A DNA stretch of 14,465 nucleotides from JAHFRG01 sp036522275 (GTDB taxonomy: Bacteria > Pseudomonadota > Gammaproteobacteria > Burkholderiales > JAHFRG01). Location: contig DATDGC010000001.1 in the NCBI GenBank assembly GCA_036522275.1, forward strand, positions 1 through 14,465. The letters are read 5' to 3'. A program made the position numbers and the translations under genes. The notes beneath the pieces were generated by a model. The model saw nothing but the letters and a program-made list of their open reading frames with translations. It had not been told where the DNA came from and did not search any database. Positions 6,277-12,948 of this stretch are shown here, piece after piece (positions within the stretch are counted from its first letter, which is position 1; every line of letters begins with the position of its first letter).

Positions 6277-9057
6277 TTAGGTTTCCAGGTTTAGCTCGTG
6301 ACCGGGAATCGGGGAATAGGATCCTGTTTTCAAAGGCAGGGAAAAGGAAAAAGTCGCGCCTTTGCCGATTTCACTTTCAACCCATAATTTGCCGTTGAAA
6401 TGCTCGATAATGTGCCGGCTGATGGTTAAACCCAATCCTGTGCCCTGCGGTTTCTCGGTCAAGGTGTCCCCGGCCTGGCGGAATTTTTCGAATACAATGT
6501 GCTGATCTCCGGGGCTAATGCCGGGTCCATTATCGTGTACGTCCACGCGCAGCAATTGCGCAATCTGACGCAACCGTATGGAAACAAGACCCGCTTTCCT
6601 ATCGCAAAATTTGACGGCGTTGGAGAGCATATTGATGACGACTTGCATCAAGCGATCCCGGTCGGCGCAAATCACGGGCACGTTTTCAGAAAGTTTTAAT
6701 TCAAGCCTGGCGTTGTTCTCCTTGAACAATTGGCTTGTTGCCGAGACTGCATCTTCAATAACCCCTTTGAGGTCCACTTCAGTGATGTTCCATTCGACAC
6801 TTCCCGATTCGATCTTGGACAAATCCAGAACATCATTGATAAGCCGCGTGAGCCTTTCGCTTTCCTTGACGATAATGTTCAGATATTTGCTGCGTTCCGA
6901 AATATCCAGTTGCGGGTGGCCGTGCAATATCTCAGACAGTGCGCGAATCGAGGTGAGCGGTGTGCGCAGTTCATGGGATACAGTTGAAACAAAATCGTCC
7001 TTGAGTTTGTCCAGTTCCTTGAGGCGCTCGTTGGCTGCCCTTAACTCCGCGGTGGCAATTTCCAGTTCTTGGGATTTCTGTTCCAGTTTGTGGCTGTAGG
7101 CAATGACCTGTGAAGTTTCATCGAGGATATTCATTACCTCGTCAATGCCTAATGGTTCTTCTTCAACAACTGACGCCACCATCACCCGGGCTGAGGCGGC
7201 GCCGATAGCGCCCGCAAGCAAGGTTTCTGCGAAATTGACCAGGGCTGCGTCCGCTTTAATTTCATTGATAGAACCCAACCTGCGCTGCCGAGCATAGGAT
7301 GCAAAAGCTTCGTCGGCCCGTTCCCGCCCAAGAAACCTTCCCAGCAGAGCGTGTAACTCCGGAACCGAAGCGGTACCGCGCCAGAAACGGGAACCACCAC
7401 TTTCGCCGGTTTGCTTAAATACATCCACAAATAGCGTGGCCTGAGCTTGCTCGATAGCGCTGGGGCGGCTCTTGAGAGACACGCCCACATAGACACCGAT
7501 ATTGCACAACATGCTCCAAATCATGGCATGAGTAATTTCGTCAAGACCGGCCAAGCCGAATAATTGTTGCGGCTTCATCAAAGCAATGCCGAAAGGACCC
7601 TGATCAAGAAAACTGATAGGCAGCCAGCCGGATTTGGCGAACGCGGGAAGAAGTAGGGTATAACTCCATATCAGGAAGCCTATGCTCAATCCGGCGAGTG
7701 CCCCCATTCGCGTCCCGCCTTTCCAGAAAATCCCTCCCAAGATTACCGGCGCGAACTGCGCTACTGCGGCAAAGGAAACCAGTCCAATGGAAACCAATGC
7801 ATAAGCTTCCCCGGCCAAGCGGAAATAACCGTAACCCAGCAGCAGCACCAGCACAATGGCTCCGCGCCGGATGCCAAGCAGCAGACTGCTCAAATCCTTG
7901 CGCTCAGTCAAGCGCAGCATCTTCATTCGCAACAGCACCGGCATCACCAAGTCGTTGCACAACATAGTGCTAAGCGCAATGGTTTCAACGATCACCATGC
8001 CGGTGGCGGCAGACAGGCCGCCGATAAAAACCAATAACGCCAGACCTTGCTGCCGTTCCGCCATCGGTACCGTGAGCACGAAGGTATCGGCATCCACGAT
8101 ACCTTTTGGAAAATGCATCAATCCCCCGAAAGCCATGGGCAACACGAAAATATTGATGGCCAGCATGTAGAGGGGAAACAGCCAGATTGCCTTGTTCAGG
8201 TGATTTTCGTCTACGTTTTCCACGACAGATACCTGGAATTGCCGTGGCAGAAACATGATCGCGAACATTGACAGTATCGTCAGCCAAACCCAGCTGCCGT
8301 AGCTTCCGGCAACACCGTCCAATGGGGTAAGAAGGGGTTGCAATTTCGGGTTGGCGGCGGCGCGCGTGAAAATATCAGCGAAGCCGTTATAAATACCAAA
8401 GGTGACGAAAAATCCTACTGCCAGAAAAGCCAGAAGCTTCACCAGCGATTCAAAGGCAATCGCCGCTACCATGCCTTCATGGCGTTCCGATGCATCCAGA
8501 TGCCGAGTGCCAAACAGAATGGTAAACGCAGCCAGCAGTAAAGCCACATAAAGAGCGGTATCACTCAATACCGGCACTGCACCCAGTTTAATCGGCATGA
8601 TAATTTGGGGGTACTGCAAAAGAATGGTGAAACTGGTGGATACCGCTTTAAGTTGCAATGAAATGTAAGGAACGATACCGACAACTGCGATAACCGAAGC
8701 AAGCCCCGCAAGCAACGCACTTTTACCATAGCGTGAGCCGATGAAATCGGCCAGCGATGTAATGCGGTTGACCTTGCTGATACGTATGATTTTCCGCATC
8801 ACCAGCCACCATAAGGCGATCATCAGAGTAGGGCCGAGATAAATCGGCAAAAAGCCTACGCCGTTGCTTGCTGCACGGCCTACGCTGCCGTAGAAAGTCC
8901 AGGCGGTGGCGTAAACGCCAAGCGACAGGGAATACACATACGGATTGGCGATGATGCTGCGCCCGGCATCTGCGCGTTTGTCGCCGTAATAAGCGATGGC
9001 GAAAAGAATGCCGAGATAGGCGAAAGAGGTAACGATGATGACCCAGCCTGGCAGCAC
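6277..9057 (-). CDS. Sodium/solute symporter-histidine kinase fusion (CbrA/CrbS-like)
   Basis: A membrane sensor kinase of about 926 residues. Residues 1 to about 540 form an SSS/SLC5-type (PutP-like) symporter domain with roughly 13 helices, beginning LPGWVIIVTSFAYLG. A STAC linker domain follows at about 559-640, starting near WRGTASVPELHALLG. A coiled coil at about 655-690 leads to the HisKA domain with phosphoacceptor His695 in STVSHELRTPL. The ATPase domain has the N box (NMLSNAVKF), G1 (DNGPGI, from 842) and G2 (GTGLGL, from 872). There is no PAS and no attached receiver. I place the start at the GTG at 9057 because GGAGG precedes it by five bases; an upstream TTG at 9114 would add 19 residues and overlap the preceding gene. 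In related systems the symporter part senses or carries a metabolite and the kinase controls carbon use, including acs. Adjacent acs fits that role here. The ligand is not shown by the sequence. Confidence 0.9.
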   Translation of the reverse strand: MLPGWVIIVTSFAYLGILFAIAYYGDKRADAGRSIIANPYVYSLSLGVYATAWTFYGSVGRAASNGVGFLPIYLGPTLMIALWWLVMRKIIRISKVNRITSLADFIGSRYGKSALLAGLASVIAVVGIVPYISLQLKAVSTSFTILLQYPQIIMPIKLGAVPVLSDTALYVALLLAAFTILFGTRHLDASERHEGMVAAIAFESLVKLLAFLAVGFFVTFGIYNGFADIFTRAAANPKLQPLLTPLDGVAGSYGSWVWLTILSMFAIMFLPRQFQVSVVENVDENHLNKAIWLFPLYMLAINIFVLPMAFGGLMHFPKGIVDADTFVLTVPMAERQQGLALLVFIGGLSAATGMVIVETIALSTMLCNDLVMPVLLRMKMLRLTERKDLSSLLLGIRRGAIVLVLLLGYGYFRLAGEAYALVSIGLVSFAAVAQFAPVILGGIFWKGGTRMGALAGLSIGFLIWSYTLLLPAFAKSGWLPISFLDQGPFGIALMKPQQLFGLAGLDEITHAMIWSMLCNIGVYVGVSLKSRPSAIEQAQATLFVDVFKQTGESGGSRFWRGTASVPELHALLGRFLGRERADEAFASYARQRRLGSINEIKADAALVNFAETLLAGAIGAASARVMVASVVEEEPLGIDEVMNILDETSQVIAYSHKLEQKSQELEIATAELRAANERLKELDKLKDDFVSTVSHELRTPLTSIRALSEILHGHPQLDISERSKYLNIIVKESERLTRLINDVLDLSKIESGSVEWNITEVDLKGVIEDAVSATSQLFKENNARLELKLSENVPVICADRDRLMQVVINMLSNAVKFCDRKAGLVSIRLRQIAQLLRVDVHDNGPGISPGDQHIVFEKFRQAGDTLTEKPQGTGLGLTISRHIIEHFNGKLWVESEIGKGATFSFSLPLKTGSYSPIPGHELNLET

Positions 9058-9076
9058 TTTTGCCTCCGCGTCCTGG

Positions 9077-9292
9077 TCAGTCTTTGGGGCCCTTGCGGCC
9101 TGCCCGCTCCACAACCCAGGCCATCAATCCAATCAGCAGTGCCCAAGCGGCAAAGATATAAGCGTAGAGCAGGGGGATGCCGAAAATCTGGCTCTTGCTG
9201 TTAAAGAGATAAAGCAAAGGATAGTTGAACAGCAGACACCCCAGTAGGAACAGCGCCACCAAGCGTTGTCCCCTAATCAACGAAGAAATCAT
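9077..9292 (-). CDS. Small two-helix membrane protein upstream of the kinase
   Basis: A 71-residue protein with two hydrophobic segments (RLVALFLLGCLLFNYPLLYLF and an aromatic-rich second helix around PLLYAYIFAAWALLIGLMA) and a basic C-terminus. It resembles the small membrane proteins encoded just before sodium/solute symporters: YjcH (DUF485) before actP, DUF4212 proteins, and CbrX before cbrA. I chose the ATG at 9292, which has GAGG five bases upstream; a TTG at 9307 lacks such a site. It ends 19 bases before the kinase GTG, so the two are very likely co-translated. A role in assembly or activity of the symporter domain is inferred from position. The exact family cannot be settled by eye. 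Confidence 0.72.
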   Translation of the reverse strand: MISSLIRGQRLVALFLLGCLLFNYPLLYLFNSKSQIFGIPLLYAYIFAAWALLIGLMAWVVERAGRKGPKD

Positions 9293-9315
9293 GGCAACCT
9301 CGCTCAAATAAACAA

Positions 9316-9334
9316 GCTATAAAAGCATTATAGC
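9316..9334 (-). promoter_or_regulatory. Kinase-operon promoter with inverted repeat over the -10 box
   Basis: On the minus strand a perfect TATAAT (plus-strand 9327-9332) lies 35 bases before the small-membrane-protein ATG. It is embedded in a perfect inverted repeat, GCTATAA-tgctt-TTATAGC (9316-9334). The -35 region, at the edge of the terminator hairpin, is poor, so the promoter may need an activator. Repressor or activator binding at the repeat is inferred. Confidence 0.5.
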
Positions 9335-9348
9335 GGTGAGCGGGGCTT

Positions 9349-9385
9349 AAAAAACGAAAAGGGCGCAATCACGCGCCCTTTTTTG
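9349..9385. terminator. Bidirectional rho-independent terminator
   Basis: Perfect 10-base arms AAAAGGGCGC (9357-9366) and GCGCCCTTTT (9373-9382) flank a 6-base loop. There is a T run on the plus-strand side and a long A-rich tract on the other, so it can act in both directions. On the minus strand it lies about 150 bases past the acs stop codon and should end the acs transcript before the kinase operon promoter. Confidence 0.85.
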
Positions 9386-9529
9386 GGATTACTACCTGCT
9401 CGTTATTATTTAACAGCTTCTTTCAGCTGTCCGTAATATCGCAGGGTTTTGGCTCAGACAAAATATGCTGCGCATTTAAGTCAAAGCTGAAATACAGCCA
9501 AACTCATAGTGTCGGACGCCGAAGTTTAT

Positions 9530-11497
9530 TTATATACCCTCTTTCAGTTGTTGCAGGATGGCCGGGTTTTCCAGAGTCGAAATATCCTGGGTGATTTCCT
9601 CGCCCTTGGCGATCGAGCGCAGCAAGCGCCGCATAATTTTCCCGGAACGGGTCTTGGGCAGGTTGTCGCCAAAACGGATGTCCTTAGGTTTGGCGATCGG
9701 CCCGATCTCTTTGCCCACCCAATCACGCAATTCTTTTGCGATTCTCTTGGCTTCTTCGCCACTCGGGCGCGCGCCTTTCAGCACCACGAATGCAACAACC
9801 GCCTCGCCGGTCATTTCATCTGGACGCCCGACGACCGCAGCCTCTGCCACCAATTTGGTGTTCGCTACCAACGCCGATTCGATTTCCATGGTGCCAAGAC
9901 GATGGCCTGATACGTTCAGCACGTCGTCAATCCGGCCTATGATCCGAAAATAACCTTCCTCGTCGCGGCTCGCGCCGTCACCTGCAAGATAATATTTACC
10001 CTTGAAGTCTTCAGGATAATAGGATTTTTTATAGCGGTCGGGATCGCCCCAGATGGTGCGGATCATAGCAGGCCAGGGCCGCTTGATGACTAGAATCCCG
10101 CCTTTGCCTTTCTCCACGGAGTGTCCGGCTTCATCCACGATGTCAGCCATGATGCCCGGCAAAGGAAAGGTGCAGGAACCGGGCTTGAGCGGTGTTGCCC
10201 CTGGGAGCGGTGTAATCAGATGTCCGCCGGTCTCGGTCTGCCACCAGGTATCCACGATGGGACAGCGTTTCTGTCCCACGGTTTCGTAATACCACATCCA
10301 CGCTTCAGGGTTGATTGGTTCCCCCACGGTACCAAGGATGCGCAAGCTGGCAAGGTTATATTTCTTCGGCAGATCACCGCCTGCCTTAATCAGGGAGCGG
10401 ATGGCGGTGGGCGCAGTGTAGAACACCGTGACTTTGTGATCCTGGATGATTTTCCAGAAACGTCCGGCATCCGGATAAGTCGGCACACCTTCGAACATGA
10501 TCTCGGTTGCGCCAACTGCCAGCGGTCCGTAGGTGATATACGTATGGCCGGTTACCCAGCCCACATCCGCCGTGCACCAAAAAACATCCGTGGGCTTGTA
10601 GTCGAATACCCATTTCATGGTCAGCATCGCGAACAGGAGGTATCCGCCGGTGCAATGCTGTACACCCTTGGGTTTGCCGGTGGAGCCCGAAGTGTAAAGG
10701 ATGAACAAGGGGTGCTCGGCGTTTACCCAGGTCGGCTCGCAGGTGTCGGCCTGTCCTTTGATGACCTCGTCCCACCACTTGTCGCGCGGCGCCTGCATGT
10801 TGATTTTGCTGCCGCTGCGCCGGTACACAACGACGTTTTTAATCTTGTCGCAGCCGCTCATGCCGAGGGCTTCGTCCACAGTGGGTTTTAACGGAATTTC
10901 CTTCCCGCCGCGCATCTGGCCGTCGGCGGTAATCACCGCAACTGCGCCGGCGTCAATAATCCGCTCCTGCAGGCTCTTCGCGGAAAAGCCGCCAAATACC
11001 ACCGAATGGGTCGCGCCAATGCGCGCACAAGCTTGCATCGCCATCACCACTTCAATGCTCATCGGCATGTAAATGATGACGCGCTCGCCTTTCTTGATGC
11101 CGAGCGACTTCAGGCTGTTGGCGAATTGGCAGACTTTGTGGTAAAGCTGCTGGTAAGTGATTTTGGTGATCTTGCCGTCGTCGGCTTCGAAAATAATCGC
11201 GACTTTATCAGGCTGGGTCTTTAAATGCCGGTCGAGGCAGTTATAGGATATGTTGAGCTCGCCGTCCTCATACCATTTAAAGAAGGGGGCATTGCTTTCA
11301 TTCAAGACCTTGGTAAAAGGCTTGTGCCAGAGCACGTGCTCTTTAGCGAGCCGGCTCCAAAATCCTTCGAAATCGCGCTCGGCCTCGGCGCAAAGCTTGT
11401 GATAAGCTTCCATGCCTGAAACATTGGCTTGTTTGACAAAAGCGGGGGATGGTGGAAATACGCGTGTTTCAACCAGGACCGATTCAATCGTTGACAT
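9530..11497 (-). CDS. acs: Acetyl-CoA synthetase (AMP-forming)
   Basis: A 655-residue cytoplasmic enzyme that converts acetate, ATP and CoA to acetyl-CoA via acetyl-AMP, the usual length for Acs (about 650). Visible motifs are IMYM-like A2 segments and THSVVFGGFSA, the ATP loop YTSGSTGKPKG at 268-278, GTVGEPINPEAW, DTWWQTETGG with Trp418-Trp419, and GRIDDVLNVSGHRLGT in the hinge. PKTRSGK has Lys620, the catalytic lysine inactivated by acetylation in this family. The ATG at 11497 is preceded by CGGAGGAGTACCC, a good ribosome binding site. A terminator at 9357-9382 separates it from the kinase operon downstream on the same strand. It has a long AT-rich leader of its own. It is clearly distinct from the prpE paralogue at 1369-3270. 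Confidence 0.95.
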   Translation of the reverse strand: MSTIESVLVETRVFPPSPAFVKQANVSGMEAYHKLCAEAERDFEGFWSRLAKEHVLWHKPFTKVLNESNAPFFKWYEDGELNISYNCLDRHLKTQPDKVAIIFEADDGKITKITYQQLYHKVCQFANSLKSLGIKKGERVIIYMPMSIEVVMAMQACARIGATHSVVFGGFSAKSLQERIIDAGAVAVITADGQMRGGKEIPLKPTVDEALGMSGCDKIKNVVVYRRSGSKINMQAPRDKWWDEVIKGQADTCEPTWVNAEHPLFILYTSGSTGKPKGVQHCTGGYLLFAMLTMKWVFDYKPTDVFWCTADVGWVTGHTYITYGPLAVGATEIMFEGVPTYPDAGRFWKIIQDHKVTVFYTAPTAIRSLIKAGGDLPKKYNLASLRILGTVGEPINPEAWMWYYETVGQKRCPIVDTWWQTETGGHLITPLPGATPLKPGSCTFPLPGIMADIVDEAGHSVEKGKGGILVIKRPWPAMIRTIWGDPDRYKKSYYPEDFKGKYYLAGDGASRDEEGYFRIIGRIDDVLNVSGHRLGTMEIESALVANTKLVAEAAVVGRPDEMTGEAVVAFVVLKGARPSGEEAKRIAKELRDWVGKEIGPIAKPKDIRFGDNLPKTRSGKIMRRLLRSIAKGEEITQDISTLENPAILQQLKEGI

Positions 11498-12243
11498 GGG
11501 TACTCCTCCGTATAACTGGGGTCAGGGCAAAATTAATTTGGAATTTAAAAGCTGGACACGCGATTTTTGATGGAAATGTTATTTATTCTTAATTGTAGAG
11601 CATTATCCGAATTTTATAAGTCAATCGCAAAACCCCATTCCAAGGGTTATTTTAGAATAGATAACGTATGGTTTCATTTTGAAATTCTAACATCAGCATA
11701 AGACCCAGAGATACCATGTCGTCGAGTTAGTTTCGATGTTAACACTTTATATCAGTGAGTTATGTTATTATCTTCCAGTAACACATCAGCTGTAAAATAC
11801 CGATTGAATAACATTGCCGGGTATGTTCCATTGCATTAAAAGTATGAACACGAGCGGCGCCTAAGCTTTGCGCTGCAAGTTGTAAAGAGCCTTCGCTCAC
11901 AGTCAAAAGTTTGTAAACGCGGTTTGTCGTGACCATGACACAGATCTTGACCGAACAAAAAAACAGTACCGGCTTTACGGTGTAATCTCGCAACTCGATC
12001 ATTTCCGGCGCGAGTAGAGAGGATTTGTTAAAATGCCATATCTCGGCTTAAGGCCGTTGGTGACCGCGCCACCGCAGCCATAAGGCTCTTCACGATGACA
12101 GATTCAGATAACCGCATATAAGCGGCTCCAGCAAGGCAAAAGATCGCAAGTAAAGCACAGTTTTACTAAGGCAGTACATAAAAGCATGTGCGAGCGGTTA
12201 TTAACGCAGCTGGAGATGCTGAGGTGTGGTTTTCAACGGTTAC
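11498..12243. other. Long non-coding region between acs and ffs
   Basis: No convincing gene is seen in these 746 bases. The acs side (11498 to about 11800) is AT-rich and should contain the acs promoter, but no -35/-10 pair with good spacing stands out. An 80-codon frame on the minus strand (11760-12002) has unlike-protein composition and no ribosome binding site. Small palindromes occur at 12043-12055 (CGGC-TTAAG-GCCG) and around 12115-12125 (CCGC-ATATAA-GCGG). The ffs promoter must lie toward the right end, but it is not obvious. A small RNA gene could hide here; I cannot identify one. Confidence 0.4.
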
Positions 12244-12339
12244 GGCGGGCCTCCCCGCATTGCATGATAGTCAACCTGGTCAGGTCCGGAAGGAAGCAGC
12301 CACAGCTATTTTCTGCAAGTGCCGGGGGCAAGGCTCGCC
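12244..12339 (+). ncRNA. ffs: 4.5S signal recognition particle RNA
   Basis: The highly conserved SRP apical domain is present at 12278-12301, including GGTCAGGTCCGGAAGGAAGC, the GGAA tetraloop and the symmetric loop that binds Ffh. Closing bases pair over eight positions, GGCGGGCC (12244-12251) with GGCTCGCC (12332-12339), giving a 96-base hairpin, the usual bacterial small form. The distal pairing CCCCG with CCGGGGG supports the fold. The RNA works with Ffh and FtsY to target membrane proteins. Its closeness to dnaX is common in betaproteobacteria. No strong terminator separates it from the next gene. Confidence 0.95.
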
Positions 12340-12358
12340 TCCCTAATGCTTTTGCTTT

Positions 12359-12943
12359 ATGATGCCCACAGAATTACTCAATCCTGAGGATCAACGCAGA
12401 GTTAAAAAAGTCAAAACCTTTATTTTGATAGCTCTCGCGGGCGCGAGTTTTAATGCAAGCGCGGTTGACAGTGTGTCTATAGAAGGGGGCCATGGCGAAG
12501 GGGTGGATGTGGCACGTGTTGGGCTGCAATGGGACTGGAATAAACAATGGTTCGCCGCGCACGGCTGGCATCTTGGCGGATACTGGGATGCTTCGGCCGG
12601 AGTTTTACATGGGCGCAGCGGGGGGCCAGTCAACAACGATGTTGCGGATTTCAGTGTGACCCCGACTTTTCGTTACCAGCAAACCGACCTTACGACTATT
12701 GCGCCTTACATTGATGCGGGGGTTGGTGGGGCGCACCTGTGGTCGCGCACCACCATCACAGAGAACATAAGATCAGGCACCGCTTTCCAGTTTGGCGAAC
12801 ATGTGGGAGTTGGTGTCCGGTTCGGGAATCGTGGCATATATGACCTTAGTTACCGTTTTCAGCACATGTCCAATGCGAACATTAAAACGCCAAATACGGG
12901 GATAGACCTCCAGCTGGTCCGTTTTCAAATCCACTTCAATTAG
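12359..12943 (+). CDS. pagL: Lipid A 3-O-deacylase, PagL family
   Basis: A 194-residue outer-membrane beta-barrel protein of the PagL/acyloxyacyl hydrolase family, which removes the 3-O-linked acyl chain of lipid A and so alters surface charge and immune recognition. A signal peptide is visible: basic RRVKKVK at 13-19, hydrophobic TFILIALAGASF and a cleavage motif ASA at 33-35. Alternating aromatic strands follow. The C-terminal motif has His169-Met-Ser171 and the conserved NxxxKxPNxGI pattern. The position of the catalytic glutamate in Pseudomonas PagL (14 residues after the histidine) is Asp183 here. The start is uncertain: ATG at 12359 or 12362, both without a clear ribosome binding site and giving a long n-region. 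It sits 19 bases after ffs and ends six bases before dnaX, so it may share transcripts with both. Confidence 0.82.
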   Translation: MMPTELLNPEDQRRVKKVKTFILIALAGASFNASAVDSVSIEGGHGEGVDVARVGLQWDWNKQWFAAHGWHLGGYWDASAGVLHGRSGGPVNNDVADFSVTPTFRYQQTDLTTIAPYIDAGVGGAHLWSRTTITENIRSGTAFQFGEHVGVGVRFGNRGIYDLSYRFQHMSNANIKTPNTGIDLQLVRFQIHFN

Positions 12944-12948
12944 CAGCA

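Noticed and set aside
9057..9114. Upstream TTG start for the symporter-kinase at 9114
   Set aside because: It has no ribosome binding site and would overlap the small membrane protein gene by 38 bases; the GTG at 9057 has GGAGG five bases upstream and starts directly before the first helix.
9408..9455. Minus-strand peptide RYYGQLKEAVK before a stop, similar to the acs C-terminus (LQQLKEGI)
   Set aside because: It could be a relic of a duplicated acyl-CoA synthetase 3' end, but an in-frame stop lies just upstream and only about four residues match; too short to call a pseudogene.
10121..10891. 256-codon plus-strand frame inside acs
   Set aside because: Antisense shadow of a highly conserved acs coding sequence; no start signal or known domain.
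11760..12002. 80-codon open frame on the minus strand
   Set aside because: No ribosome binding site, no recognisable motif, cysteine- and methionine-rich random-looking composition in AT-rich non-coding DNA.
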